Both the position numbers and the translations under genes were made by a program. This document shows, in pieces, positions 10,137 through 21,564 of a stretch of 64,000 nucleotides of DNA. The stretch is from the NCBI RefSeq assembly GCF_000208925.1, contig NW_001914890.1:29548-93547 (forward strand), in the 5' to 3' direction. The DNA is from Entamoeba histolytica HM-1:IMSS (Eukaryota; Evosea; Mastigamoebida; Endamoebidae). The notes below the pieces were generated by a model. That model was given only the letters and a program-made list of their open reading frames with translations. It was not told the DNA's origin and did no database searches. The first letter of the stretch is position 1. The number at the start of each line of letters is the position of its first letter.

Positions 10137-11041
10137 GCTCTCTTTGTTGTTTATAACTATTTTAGTTCGTTGAAGTTTTTGTTTTTTTTCTTTACTCCTA
10201 TTACCATTAATTTTTTTTTAATTTATTATAACTCTTCTTCTAATAAAATAAAGTATCTGCTAAAACTATTATTATTTTTTTTTGATATAAATAACAAAAA
10301 TGAATAAGAATAACACAATATGAAATGAGAATAATAATAACGAATTTTAAGACTAATTAGAATAAGTAGAGAGTCTTATTCAAGCAAAGAAGATACAATA
10401 CATAAAGAAAATGATGGTTAGATGAAAACTTAAAAAAATTATATAGAGCATTTTGATTTATCCATTTCATTCAATTATTTTTATAGTTAATATTTTTTCT
10501 TCTCAACTACTTTGCCAGACATTAAACCTAAAGGTGTGGCTTGAAACAAAGTTTGATTAATACATTTATTTTATAATAATCATGTTATTTCATGATATAA
10601 CAACATATGTTGTATCTAAAGAAATTAGCAATATCTTCAGAATATTTATACTATCCCTTAAAAATCAATTAAACATTCTAGGTTTATAAAAATAAAAGAT
10701 AGATATAAATTACTTTTAGAATAGATAGAATTACATTAATTATCAATCTAAACAAAAGTGAAATTAAGGATGGACCAAAGAACAGAAATAAGATAAAAGA
10801 CATAATCAACGAATCAACTAAGGAAAGTCAAATGGCTCTTATCGAAACATCTTTTTTATTAAGATTAATTAAGATAGAATAAGTGAAAGGAAAGAATGTT
10901 TCTTTTTTTTTGCAATTAGAACAAAGGAACATTTGTGGAATGAATAACAAAAAAATACTGAGTTATTTCTTAACGGAACAAAGAGTATTTAGGTGATGAA
11001 AAGATAATACAATGAAAAATACAAGACTTTAAATTCTAAGT
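10137..11041. other. Intergenic region, possible short gene remnant
   Basis: About 900 nt without an intact gene. On the minus strand, about 10490-10580, a short frame reads NQTLFQATPLGLMSGKVVE then KKKY and a stop, which looks like a protein C-terminus. No open frame leads into it, so it may be a leftover of a lost gene or chance. Otherwise AT-rich spacer plus the RPT3 promoter. Confidence 0.35.
10164..10168 (-). promoter_or_regulatory. GAACT promoter element of RPT3
   Basis: GAACTAAAATAG on the minus strand, about 28-32 nt before the RPT3 start codon. Confidence 0.5.
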
Positions 11042-12802
11042 TTATTCCAAAGATTCAGGACGAAAAAAAGAGATTTTAGGTAAAGCACCACCGTTATATT
11101 TTTTTGAGTTAAGTTCATACTCTTTTCTTCTTTCATTAAATATCATCATAGAACGTTTTAAAGGGATAAAATTTTTGTCATTTGGTTCTAAATGTTTTAA
11201 AATATCTTTCAATAATTCAATACGTTCATTCATTCGTTTTACTACATTACAGTCAAATGATAAAGAATTATAGTTAACTCTACAACGAGATGAATATAAT
11301 TGAAGTTCTTTTGGATGTAAACAGTCTAATTTAGAGAAACGAGCAAGAGTGATTCGATATAATAAAATTGTTTGAAAAGCAAATTGAACTGAGTCACACC
11401 AATGCATAAAAAAGTATCTAAAGTATTGTTCTAGTAATAAATCAAATACAACTCGTTTACGTGAATTACCATTTAAAAAAGGAAGTAATTCAATAAGTAA
11501 TATTAATAAATTAGTTAATGCTTCTGCATTATCCGTAGTAATAAATATTTTAATAATTGTTAAAAGTGATTCTATATCCAAGTGTTCATCAATTACAAAA
11601 TTTGGATGAAGACCAACTAATAATATTAAACATCGTTTAATATAATCCGATAAGAATATTACTTTTTCTATGTCATATAAATTCGTTGAATGAGCATATA
11701 TTTTTAATGTTTTATTAAATTCTTTAGGCATTTTTTTAATCATTGCATCCTCACACATAATGTAAGTAATATCTCTCCATTCATTTGATTTCCAAGATGA
11801 TGTTCTCCATTTAATAAATTCATTGATAAAATCTTGGAAATCATCAGAACATTCAAGCGTTTCACATTTCGTTTCAGAAACAAACAAAATTGATCCTCTT
11901 AATACTGATGCAACAAATTCTCCTCTAGACCTAAAAGGCATGTAATGGATTGCTTTTAAATGAACTTCATCACTGATATACATTGAACTTCCTGATATCT
12001 TTTTATCAGCATCTAACATTGGTGATGTTTCTCCATATGGAGGAGTTCCACAAGAAATATCATTTACTCTATCAATGATATTAGAATGAATTGATTCTTT
12101 TAGAGAAGGAAGAGCGTATGATAATGATGTTAATAATCCTCCATACAATACAGTAAATGTTAAAGGAATTGTTTGAATAATAGTTTTTTGTTGTCTTATT
12201 TTTTCAAGTAATTGTGTTAAAGAAGCAAATGTATCTAAACACAGTGCTTTATACATAAGAAATGTTGGTAATAAAATATTACATTTATTCTTTGCTATGA
12301 GGGAGGAAACTGATTTAATTGCTTCACTAAATGATTAATCATACTTATTTTTAAAGATAAATAGATATTAATAAATACAAACTATGAAACACAATTAGAA
12401 ATATGTGACATAACAATTGTAGTTGATTGAGAAGAGTACCCAAAAGAAATTGCTTTATTTAATTCTTTCCAAAATGCAAAAATAATTTTATAACAATGAC
12501 TCAACGCACCAACACTAATACTTTATTAACTTTTTTTTTATATAAAATTACATTATAAACATTAATTTTCTTTGTTTTATTAACATAAAAACAAACGTAA
12601 CAACAGGTAATGGAATATACTTTACTTTAAGAATTTGATCAATAAAAGAGTCTATAGCATGCTATTAACGTTAATTCATTTTAACAAAATATTAAAAGAA
12701 AATTATTCAAACCGCATCATTGTTATTATTTAAAAGAGATAAATGTAAAGATGGAGTAATTTCACTCATTGAGACTAACATAGGTTGATAGTCTTGACTC
12801 AT
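11042..12802 (-). CDS. DUF1765-domain protein, four exons
   Basis: Rebuilt as exons 12802-12713, 12661-12597, 12514-12383 and 12326-11042, giving 523 residues. The introns are 51, 82 and 56 nt, with donors GTTTGA, GTTTGT, GTTTGT and acceptors all TAG. Frames join exactly, and the short exons read as sensible protein (e.g. ILKVKYIPLPVVTVGALSH across intron 2). The last exon carries the DUF1765 signature in its C-terminal half: LLEQYFRYFFMHW followed by VQFAFQTILLYRI, like the F-x-L/F-F-L-H-W...YRI block of fungal DUF1765 proteins. The family is mostly alpha-helical and of unknown molecular function. ATGs at 12781 and 12769 are in frame; 12802 is the first after an in-frame stop. The exon-4-only frame would give a truncated 404-residue product. 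Confidence 0.75.
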
Positions 12803-12909
12803 ACTATTAATTGAAATAAGAAGATGAAAAGAGTTTTGACCTCAAATTTGTTAACTTCAATTTAACCTAAATTACTTCAACAATGGAAATTTTAAATAAA
12901 AAATAAATT

Positions 12910-13938
12910 TTAAAGTTTGCCAATCATCGGTGTCATTTCCTTTTGAAGTTTATTAGTAAGAAAATCATAACTAAAGATTGTTTGAACATTTCCATGGAAA
13001 ATATTTACATAACATTGTGTTTTTGATTCTTTTTCTCCAAAAGTAATAAGACTACTTGACTTTCCAAAACTAAATGGTTCTTTAGTTTCGTTTCTATTCA
13101 TTTTGGGATTATCATGTGATATAATAGCACTATAAATATAGTTGTTTATTCCAATAAATATAACTCTATTATTTCCTTTACCATATACACCAACAAATCG
13201 GATGGTTGAGTCATATGGTTTTGTAATAATAAATTTCTTTTTTTCATTAATTCCTTGTAATACTTTAATTTCAATAGAAGAAGAAACAACCATAGCCGTA
13301 ATGATATATTCTTCATTTGAATAACCCATTAATGAGACTATTTCTCTCCAATAACAGTTTTGATAAGTCTTAACGTTATTAAGTGTCTTATTATCCATAA
13401 ATTTTTTTTCATCAACACAATAATGATTATCAGAAATATACATTATATTAATACTTGACTGTGATGCAGTAATACCAGTAGGATGATTAACTTCTATAGA
13501 AAAGACATATTCCATTTCTTTATCAAAACAAAATAACATATTAAGACATAAAACCATAATATATTCTTCTCCAACTTTTTTCATTGCAATAATTTTTGAA
13601 TTTAATGGTATTTGTACTAAATCAATGTCATCTAGTTTTTTTTGATTAATTATTGCATTATATTTTTTTGGACTTTCCAAATCATCAAAGAGATTACTTC
13701 CTATTTCAAAGAAAAGTAATCTATTAGGGGAACTTGTTTTTGAGTATGAATGAGTGAAATACAAGACATATTGTTTAAATAAAAAAGCCTGTTTTACTCC
13801 TTCAATTGGAAATAAAATATGTTGTAATGGATAACAATATTCTGGTTTATATTTAACCAATCGAATACCTTGTTCTGATCCTATAACTAATAAAGGGAAA
13901 CCCAAATAGTTAGTTATTTGGAATGAATTAACCGTCAT
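12910..13938 (-). CDS. Hypothetical protein, possible beta-propeller
   Basis: 342 residues, single exon. No signal peptide or membrane segment. It consists of repeating short beta-strand-like segments such as PLLVIGSEQGIRLVKY, KIIAMKKVGEEYIMVL and RVIFIGINNYIYSAII, which suggests a WD-like beta-propeller, but no clear WD dipeptides or PROPPIN FRRG motif are present. I do not recognise a family. It lies 107 nt upstream (in transcription sense) of the DUF1765 gene on the same strand, too far to call an operon. Confidence 0.75.
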   Translation of the reverse strand: MTVNSFQITNYLGFPLLVIGSEQGIRLVKYKPEYCYPLQHILFPIEGVKQAFLFKQYVLYFTHSYSKTSSPNRLLFFEIGSNLFDDLESPKKYNAIINQKKLDDIDLVQIPLNSKIIAMKKVGEEYIMVLCLNMLFCFDKEMEYVFSIEVNHPTGITASQSSINIMYISDNHYCVDEKKFMDNKTLNNVKTYQNCYWREIVSLMGYSNEEYIITAMVVSSSIEIKVLQGINEKKKFIITKPYDSTIRFVGVYGKGNNRVIFIGINNYIYSAIISHDNPKMNRNETKEPFSFGKSSSLITFGEKESKTQCYVNIFHGNVQTIFSYDFLTNKLQKEMTPMIGKL

Positions 13939-13958
13939 TTAAAACTAAAACAATTAAA

Positions 13959-13963
13959 AGTTC
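13959..13963 (-). promoter_or_regulatory. GAACT promoter element
   Basis: AGAGAACTTTTAATTG on the minus strand, GAACT 21-25 nt before the start codon at 13938. Confidence 0.5.
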
Positions 13964-14173
13964 TCTTCTACTATTATTATTTTTTCATTTTTCTTCTTAT
14001 TAATGAAATAAAACTTAGAAAAGATAAAACAAAACAAATCAATATCAATATCTACGATATTCTCTTTCTTTGTTATGTATAAAACTTCTCAACGTACTCC
14101 AAAAATTATTAATACATTCTTCCCAATTTCTTTTATTATCTGTTTCAAGCTACTTTATTAACTTTCTTCTTCT

Positions 14174-14830
14174 TTAAAAGAAAATTTGTTTATAATTTAA
14201 ACAAACATGAAGTATTTGTGCATGTCTTAACCATATTTTCATTGGAAGTTGTTGGTGATTTAATGAAACATAAAAACAACAACATTTACTTGTACATTCT
14301 TCTGGTGTTTTAAATGGTAAATCTTCAAATTGCCAATCTTCATCAATTAAAAACACTGCAACAATTCTGTCTTTTGGAATATCATTTGTTGGTTTATTAA
14401 TAAAATGATATACAACTCCTTGATATGTAATATCAACAACACCATTTACTGTATCACATAATGAACTTTTAATATATTTTGTTTGTTTAATGAATTGTTG
14501 AATATTATCAAGATTTAAAGGAGCAGAAACAGATGGCATAATAATATAATAACTGTCATCATGTGTTTTTTGTGTTTTTATTGTTTTGTTTTCTTTTTGT
14601 TTTGAATCAACAAGATTATATCCTTCAAATAATTCTTCTTTTAATCGAAGAAGATTGTCATTCCCATGCATCATATATTTTAATCCTCTTGTTCTTTTTT
14701 CTCTTGCAAACATTTTCTTTATTTTTTCTTTTATTTCTTCAGATATTGGTGTAATTTGTTCTGGTAATGTGGCAATTTTCATTTTATTTGCTTGTTCATA
14801 TTGTTCTTTTAAGTCTGTCGTACTTGTCAT
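14174..14830 (-). CDS. Hypothetical protein, Entamoeba-type
   Basis: 218 residues, single exon. The N-terminal third is charged and helical (KEKIKKMFAREKRTRGLKY). The C-terminal half is beta-rich with a cluster CTSKCCCFYV near residue 188 and a short hydrophobic end (LNYKQIFF). No signal peptide and no family recognised. The dense Cys cluster is unusual for a cytosolic protein and could bind metal or be acylated; that is a guess. Confidence 0.7.
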   Translation of the reverse strand: MTSTTDLKEQYEQANKMKIATLPEQITPISEEIKEKIKKMFAREKRTRGLKYMMHGNDNLLRLKEELFEGYNLVDSKQKENKTIKTQKTHDDSYYIIMPSVSAPLNLDNIQQFIKQTKYIKSSLCDTVNGVVDITYQGVVYHFINKPTNDIPKDRIVAVFLIDEDWQFEDLPFKTPEECTSKCCCFYVSLNHQQLPMKIWLRHAQILHVCLNYKQIFF

Positions 14831-15693
14831 TCTTAAATATCTATTTTGTTTTTTAAGTTCATTTTTCTTATTTTTTTTTGTTATTCAAACCATTAAAAGA
14901 AATGTCTTAATGTTTTTCATCTCTTAACCAATATCATTAGTTACAACCAATTAATAATCATTGAATGTACATACTTTAATTGTATTTAATAAACAATTTT
15001 CATTACAATTAAAATGATAAATAATCAATGAAAAGATATATGAGATAGTTTTCAAATTTATATTTGGTTTGTAGTGTTATAAATCTTATTTACATTACAA
15101 TATCTTTATTGAAATAATACATACACTTTGTTACGATAATTATAATTAAAGTAAAATGATAATAATCAAAGTACATTGATTTGTTGATGTAATTATTCAT
15201 AATCAAAATAAATACCAATAGTGTAGATGATAGACAAAGTTGATATTATTCTTTATGTATTTTATTGAAGAAACAGGAGGTATTATAGACTATATAACCT
15301 TTCATAATTCTTTAATGAAAATAAATCTTTTGTTAATTTACCCACAACAGAAGAACAAAAAACAATATCATAAGAGAAGAAATGGGAGAAACTCAATGAT
15401 TGTTATACAATAGTCAATAATACAACAAACAACAAATTACTAAAAAATGAATTAGTATGTATGATATGAAGAAATATAAAAAGAGATTCAGTAATACCTT
15501 CTAAAGTATATTCTATTTTTCTCAACTTTTTATCAAAAGAATTTAAATATAACCAAAAAAAAAATATTTTGATATTATTAAATGATGTTCAATTAAAGAG
15601 AAATGATTTTAACTCATATTTTTAACACGAAAATTAATAATATAATTCAACCATTCAATAATGAATAAAAACAATAAAGAAATAAACAATAAA
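14831..15693. other. Intergenic AT-rich region
   Basis: About 860 nt. The longest open stretch is a plus-strand frame from ATG 15255 with about 54 codons, which has no recognisable motif and is within what chance gives in such DNA. No RNA gene seen. Confidence 0.45.
14856..14860 (-). promoter_or_regulatory. GAACT promoter element
   Basis: GAACTTAAAAAAC on the minus strand, 26-30 nt before the start codon at 14830. Confidence 0.5.
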
Positions 15694-16542
15694 TTATACT
15701 GGAAAAAGAGATAAAGATATAAATGATGTTGGAGGAGTATCATTTGATTCAGAAGATAATACAACCCATGATTGAATGTAATAAACCATAACGAAAATAT
15801 TTAATAAAATCATAATTTGAAATTTTTGAGTTTCTTCTTCAAATGAAACACCTTTAATAGTAATTACATTTTCTCCATCTCCACTAATAACACCTCTAAA
15901 CACTGGTCTTTTTTCTGAATTAAATACAAGATTCATTGTTTGGAGTGTAGTAATTGATGGTAAATGATCAAGTTTCAAACGAGAAGCTTCAAGTAATTGA
16001 GGTTTAACTATATTTCTAAGTGAATTAAGATCGTTTTGAATCCAATTAGTAACAGCTAAATAACATTTAAGCATAGTAACAGTTCCATTATTTTGATTAA
16101 TACTTAAAGAAGGATTAATAAATATTCCTGTTTGAATAGAACAACTTGTATATAATTTAATATCATATTTACCATTTAATTCAATTATTGTATCAGCTAA
16201 TAAAATACTTTCTGATGTATTTGAATAAAATGGAATAAATTGTCTAAAAAATACATTTCCTCGATGATGAAATAATAATTCAAAAATTTGTTCTAATTGA
16301 TAATCAGAAGCAGTACATGTTCCATTTAAATTTGGTATTATATTTTGTTGAATTATTTGATACCCACCTTTATAATAAGCAAATGCATTAATCGTTGTAT
16401 TATCAAGTAATGTCTTTGAACTGAGAAATGATGTTTGAGTCAATGTTCGTTGATAAGTATACAATAAAGTAATAAGTCCAAATGAAACTCCAAGAAAAGT
16501 AACTAACAAATAAATGACAGATGTGTGTTGTTGATATTGCAT
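15694..16542 (-). CDS. Two-pass membrane protein of unknown function
   Basis: 282 residues, single exon. A hydrophobic segment near the N-terminus (about 8-28, VIYLLVTFLGVSFGLITLLY) and another near the C-terminus (about 240-262, IMILLNIFVMVYYIQSWVVL) flank a roughly 200-residue loop. The loop has several N-glycosylation sequons (NTT, NGT, NTS, NGT) and four Cys, so it is probably lumenal or extracellular with both ends cytosolic. No family recognised. It is divergently transcribed from the UTP25-like gene across a 155-nt shared promoter region. Confidence 0.75.
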   Translation of the reverse strand: MQYQQHTSVIYLLVTFLGVSFGLITLLYTYQRTLTQTSFLSSKTLLDNTTINAFAYYKGGYQIIQQNIIPNLNGTCTASDYQLEQIFELLFHHRGNVFFRQFIPFYSNTSESILLADTIIELNGKYDIKLYTSCSIQTGIFINPSLSINQNNGTVTMLKCYLAVTNWIQNDLNSLRNIVKPQLLEASRLKLDHLPSITTLQTMNLVFNSEKRPVFRGVISGDGENVITIKGVSFEEETQKFQIMILLNIFVMVYYIQSWVVLSSESNDTPPTSFISLSLFPV

Positions 16543-16697
16543 TGAGTATTTAAAAATTTGATTTATATTGAAGCAATAAACTGTTATTTTTTAGTTTTTT
16601 ATTAGTATTTTTAACTATTTAACTTTGTTTAATTAAATCAAATTTTCGTTTTTCATAACAAAAAAAAAGAAGGGTTTAAAAAGTAAAGTGCTTTGAG

Positions 16698-18539
16698 ATG
16701 AAACGAAGACAACAACATCAATCTCAAAGTAAAAAGACAAAGAAAGATTTAAAAAAACTAAAAGACAGAGAACCCAGTCTCAATGAACATGATTCTCTTG
16801 ATAAAATAAAACATGAAGTTAGTAATATAGAAAAAGTAGGAAGAGTTATTCCTGATGATGAAATTGATGAAAGAGATGATATTTTTGAAGAAGTGAAAAT
16901 TGAAGAAGAAGAAAATCTTTCTCAAATACCAACAGACATTCAAGATGATTGTAATTCATCACACTTTCTTCAAAGACCATTTGAAGAAGCTGCATTAAAA
17001 CAACCACTAAAAATAATAGAAAAAAATGAAAATTATCAAATTCAAAGTAATTATGAAGTTAATGAAATAATAACAAAAAAGAATGATAGACCATCTTCAG
17101 TTCCAATAAGTTTTTGGAAAGAATTTAAAGACTTTTTAAAAGTAAATGAATTAACACTGAACGATTTAATGATAAAAGAATTTAATGGATTAAGAAATTA
17201 TTCAGATACTTTTATTATTAAACATATGAGTGATGAAGAATTTGCATTACACAGATTATTAACAACATTGCATATTGCATGTCATATTAGAGAAATCAGA
17301 TTATTAAGAATGAAACATACATTTGAACATAAAGAAGAACAAATAAGAGATATGGGACTTGTTAAACCATCTGTATTAGTTTTATTTCCATTTAAAACAC
17401 CAGCAATTATTTTTATAAAAACATTATTAACAATCTTTGGAAATCAATTTCAACAAAATATTGCAAATGAAGAACGATTTGCACAAGAATTTAGAGATGT
17501 TCCATTAGAAATTAAAACAATGAAACCAAAAGAATTTTATCAAATTTTTGAAGGGAATGAAGATGATTGTTTTAGAGTTGGAGTAAAATTTGGAATGAAT
17601 GGTGTTCATTTTTATTCTAATTTTTATGAAAGTGATTTAATTATTGCATCTCCATTAGGTATTAAAACATTTATAGCAAAGAGTAATAATGGAGAAGGAC
17701 AAGACATATTATCATCAATAAAAGTATTGTATTTAGAATCTATTGATACTATGGAAATGCAAAACATCTCTCATCTAATTGAAATTATTAAAAAATGTAA
17801 TAAAATACCAATGAAACAACATGCCACAGATATTAGAAGAGTTTATGAACATGAAATAAATGAAAAAGGAGGATATTATAGACAAACCATTATTTATTCT
17901 AGATATCAAACACCATTATTAAATTCAGTAATTAGATTATGTTTAAATAATCATATTATTCAAATATCAGAAAGAACAATAAAAGGTACATTATCTCAAA
18001 TGATTAGAACTATTCCTATAACATTTTATAAATATAAAGCTACAACTCCAATGAATTCTCCTGATGAACGTTTTGAATATTTCACTAAAATATTTCTTCA
18101 AGGATATTCAGATGGTATTAAATCAAAAACATTATTATATATTCCAAGTTATTTTGATTATTTAAGAATTAAACAATATTTAAATACTGAAAATTTTAGA
18201 TGTATTTGTTTATGTGAATATTCATCTACTAAAGCTATTTCTTCTGCTCGTTCAAGATTTTATCATGAAGATGAATGGGAATTCTTTGTCATTACTGAAC
18301 GTTTTCATTTCTTTAATAGATTTAGAATTAAAGGAATTCAACACCTTTTATTTTATGAAGTTCCAACACCAACTCATTATGTTGCAGAATTTATTAATAT
18401 GATTCCAGGAAGTGTTAATGATGCTAGTGTTCATATTCTTTATAACCATATGGATACTTCTCGATTAAGGTCACTTGTTGGAGATGAACGAGCTGCCTAT
18501 TTAATGACTACTGAACAAAATAAACATACATTTGTATGA
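16698..18539 (+). CDS. UTP25: UTP25 / digestive organ expansion factor-like ribosome biogenesis protein
   Basis: 613 residues, single exon. UTP25 is a nucleolar factor of the small-subunit processome that acts in pre-18S rRNA maturation; it has a degenerate DEAD-helicase fold. Here a Lys/Arg-rich N-terminus and an acidic stretch (about 30-80) precede the UTP25 core: VLVLFPFKTPA (about 228), then DLIIASPLGIKTFI, then DILSSIKVLYLESIDTMEMQN, matching the family block around SSIEVLIVDQADVLLMQNW. The C-terminal helicase-like half includes KTLLYIPSYFDYLRIKQYL and a terminal FYEVPTPTHYVAEFINM. No Walker A Lys is evident, as in other members. Good overall match in length and order. Confidence 0.88.
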   Translation: MKRRQQHQSQSKKTKKDLKKLKDREPSLNEHDSLDKIKHEVSNIEKVGRVIPDDEIDERDDIFEEVKIEEEENLSQIPTDIQDDCNSSHFLQRPFEEAALKQPLKIIEKNENYQIQSNYEVNEIITKKNDRPSSVPISFWKEFKDFLKVNELTLNDLMIKEFNGLRNYSDTFIIKHMSDEEFALHRLLTTLHIACHIREIRLLRMKHTFEHKEEQIRDMGLVKPSVLVLFPFKTPAIIFIKTLLTIFGNQFQQNIANEERFAQEFRDVPLEIKTMKPKEFYQIFEGNEDDCFRVGVKFGMNGVHFYSNFYESDLIIASPLGIKTFIAKSNNGEGQDILSSIKVLYLESIDTMEMQNISHLIEIIKKCNKIPMKQHATDIRRVYEHEINEKGGYYRQTIIYSRYQTPLLNSVIRLCLNNHIIQISERTIKGTLSQMIRTIPITFYKYKATTPMNSPDERFEYFTKIFLQGYSDGIKSKTLLYIPSYFDYLRIKQYLNTENFRCICLCEYSSTKAISSARSRFYHEDEWEFFVITERFHFFNRFRIKGIQHLLFYEVPTPTHYVAEFINMIPGSVNDASVHILYNHMDTSRLRSLVGDERAAYLMTTEQNKHTFV

Positions 18540-18659
18540 AGATAATTGACTGAGTAATTTTATTATATTTAATTAACTAAAAAAAAGATATTGAAAGTTA
18601 AAGACGATAATAAAAAAATAATAAAATAAAATCTTTATCTTAAAATCTTCATTTCATTT

Positions 18660-19654
18660 ATGAGTCATCCTTCTACACCATCAAAATTCTCTCAAAGTCC
18701 TGGACCAAACAGAAGAGGTCAAATTGGAAGTAGACATAATCTAAGTCCATTAGAACAAATAGAAAGAAATTGTAGAACTGAAATGGAACAAGTTAATAGA
18801 TTTCGTTTGTTATACTAAATCATACCAATATAATATAAATTAATACTAATTAAATAGAATTGGATATTTTAGACAAAGTTGTTAAAGGAAAACAATTTAT
18901 AAAAGAATTACATCAAAAATGTGATGAAGATGCAATAATTATGAAAAGAGACTATATTCCACATACTGATCAAATTCAATTATCAACATACACAGACATT
19001 GATTCTAAAGTATTTATTCAAAAATATCAAAACGATATTGAACATTCTCAAATTGAAATGGATAAAATTCAAAACATTGTAAATGAAATGCAAAAAATAG
19101 ATAGTGCTCGTATTCTTACTAAAATACAAACTACAGAACAATTATTACCTTCAATTAACCAAATTATTCTTGAAAAACAAAAAATGCTTAATGAATTAAA
19201 ACAAAATCAAATGAATTTAAATTCTTTTATAGAACAATTAAATACTCAAAACTCTTCTATTCAAATAAAAGATTCAAAGCATCGTTCTATTGCATTAGAC
19301 ATAGAAGAAATTTTATTAATTAATAATCATGCATTACTTCTTGCTTATCTTCAATCAATTCCTGTTGATATATTTTGTCAAACAACATTTAAAACAGAAG
19401 TCTTATTATCATTATTAACATTTCTTGTATCTAATTTATCTACTGAATTAATAGAAATTAAACTCTCTTTCATTCTTTTAACATTAAAGAATCTTAATAT
19501 TAAAAAAGTTCCAAAACCATATTTGTCTCTTTTTAAAGACATTCAACAAACTTTCTTATCATTTAAAGAAATGTTATATTATGAAAATTATTATAAAGCA
19601 ATTATGTGGATTCTTTATTTATGTGAAGATATGATTGAGGCTTTACAAAATTAA
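18660..19654 (+). CDS. Coiled-coil protein, two exons
   Basis: Exons 18660-18804 and 18858-19654, a 53-nt GTTTGT...TAG intron, 313 residues. Exon 1 supplies a Ser/Pro-rich basic N-terminus (SHPSTPSKFSQSPGPNRRG) and the start of a helix that continues in frame across the junction (EMEQVNRF then QLDILDKVVKGK). Residues about 70-165 form a coiled coil; the C-terminal part is a compact helical region. The general form (disordered N-terminus, coiled coil) recalls nucleoporin or tether subunits, but there are no FG repeats and I do not recognise a family. The 797-nt second exon on its own has no ATG at its beginning. Confidence 0.75.
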
Positions 19655-19708
19655 ATGAAAGATTCTTTTCTGAACGAATTTCTCTTTTGGTTTTTGAAGG
19701 ATTTAATA

Positions 19709-20339
19709 TTAACAACACCCTGATTTATCATTTGACTGTTTATTTTCCAAAGCTACTGTTGGACTATTTTGAACTAGAGGGTCAAGTGAGTCAAACATTG
19801 TTTGATACATTTGTTTAATATTTGTCCCATCTAAAGCAGACACTTCTATAAATTGGCAATGATTATCATTTGCAAACCTCTCTGCTTCTTTTGTTGAAAT
19901 TATTTTTGATTGTTTATCAATTTTATTACCAACTATTAAGATTTTTACATTTGGCTCGACATTTCTTACCCTTTCTATCCAATAGCTCAAGTGTTGGAAT
20001 GAGTCTCTTAACATTACATCATAAACAATAAAAGCCCCAACTGCTTTTCTAAAGTACAAATCAATCATAGACCTAAATTTCTCTTGTCCTGCAGTATCCT
20101 ACATTATTGTTATTTTTTTCTTTGTATGTTCTACTGAAATTATAACAAACCCATATCGTTACTTTGAGCATTTGTCCTTTAATTGGTGCCATAGTTGAAA
20201 TAAAATTTACTCCAATAGTTTCTCTTTCATACGGATCGAATGTGTCTGTTACAAATCTATTAACAATGCATGTTTTTCCAACACACGAATCACCAACCAT
20301 ACAAATTTTGAGAGTATAATCATCATTTTCAAAGTTCAT
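19709..20339 (-). CDS. Rab-family small GTPase, two exons
   Basis: Exons 20339-20151 and 20098-19709, 52-nt intron (GTTTGT...TAG), 192 residues. All five G motifs are present: GDSCVGKT (P-loop), a Thr in the ETIGVNF switch I, WDTAGQEKF (rebuilt exactly at the splice junction), NKID and SAL. It ends KSGCC, the double-Cys geranylgeranylation signal of Rabs, so it should cycle on and off a membrane. The switch I sequence ETIGVNFIS differs from the usual TIGVDF, and the effector loop does not let me name a subfamily. It is convergent with the coiled-coil gene (54 nt apart) and divergent from GET3. Confidence 0.88.
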
Positions 20340-20485
20340 CAAAACAATTCCTTTTTTTTAAGTTTAAAATCTTTAAAAACAAACATGAAAAAACATCACT
20401 GTTTCTTATTTATTCCATCCACGTGGTGTATCAAAAATAATACCTATTAATTAAAATAATCTTAACCTTCTTCATTTCTATATCA

Positions 20486-21519
20486 ATGTCTTTAAACCCC
20501 CCAAATAATCTTGAGCATATTATCACATCTCAAACTCTTAAATGGGTTTTTGTTGGTGGAAAAGGTGGTGTAGGAAAAACTACAACATCTTGTAGTCTTG
20601 GTGTGTTAATTGCTGATAGAAATCCACAAAAGAAAGTACTTATTATTTCTACTGACCCTGCTCATAACACTTCCGATGCTTTTGATATTAAATTTGGTGC
20701 AGAACCTAAAGTTGTTCCTGGTGTTCCAAATCTTTCTGTCATGGAAATTGATGTAAAAGATGCAATGAAAGGGGTTTTTGATGAGAGTGAACAAGGAACC
20801 AACCAAAATGGGGGGTTTGGATTACTTTCAGAACTTACTGGAATGATGGGAATGCTTAAGTCAGTACCAGGTATTGATGAGGCTATTGCCTTTTCACAAA
20901 TAATTAAGTTTGTTATAATAGAATTAACAGAGTTAACATTACATATTTATCACATAGTCAAGCACAACAAATGAACTATGACCTTGTTCTTTTTGATACT
21001 GCACCAACAGGACATACCCTTCGTTTCTTATCTTTACCTACACTTTTAAGAGATATGTTGGAAAAAGTTATTAAATTACAAGATTCATTTGGTCCAATGA
21101 TGAGTCAATTTGGTGGAATGATGGGAATGAATATTAATTTTAATGAATTAAAACCTAAAATGGAACATATGCTTAAAACTTCGGAACAAATTGTTGAAGA
21201 TTTCACTAATCCCAATTTGACTACTTTTATTCCTGTACTTATTCCAGAATTTTTACCATTGTATGAAACTGAACGACTTATTCAAGAATTAATGAATCTA
21301 AACATGGATGCTAATTCCATTATTGTTAATCAAATTTTACCTGTTAATGACTGTTGTGATTACTGTAAAAATAAACGTGCTATTCAGGCAAAGTATTTAG
21401 GTCAAATTGATGTCCTTTATGGAGATTTTCATTTAATCAAAATTAATATGCAAACAAATGAAGTTAGAGGAGTTGCAGCTCTTCGTGCTTTTAGTAAAAA
21501 TTTTGAAGCTAAACACTAA
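20486..21519 (+). CDS. GET3: GET3/ASNA1 tail-anchored-protein targeting ATPase, two exons
   Basis: Exons 20486-20907 and 20958-21519, 50-nt intron (GTTTGT...TAG), 327 residues. GET3 is the cytosolic homodimeric ATPase that carries tail-anchored proteins to the ER. It shows the deviant P-loop GKGGVGKTT (residues 25-33), STDPAHNTSDAF (switch I), a rebuilt FDTAPTGHTLR (switch II, soon after the junction), a Met-rich segment that forms the hydrophobic groove (GMMGMLK and GGMMGMN), and CDYC for the inter-subunit zinc (about 273-277). Length is typical (yeast 354). Read without splicing, the gene appears as two overlapping partial frames. Confidence 0.95.
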
Positions 21520-21564
21520 ATTATACTTCTTTAGTTTTGTTTTTCTTTTCTTTTAAATAATCAT

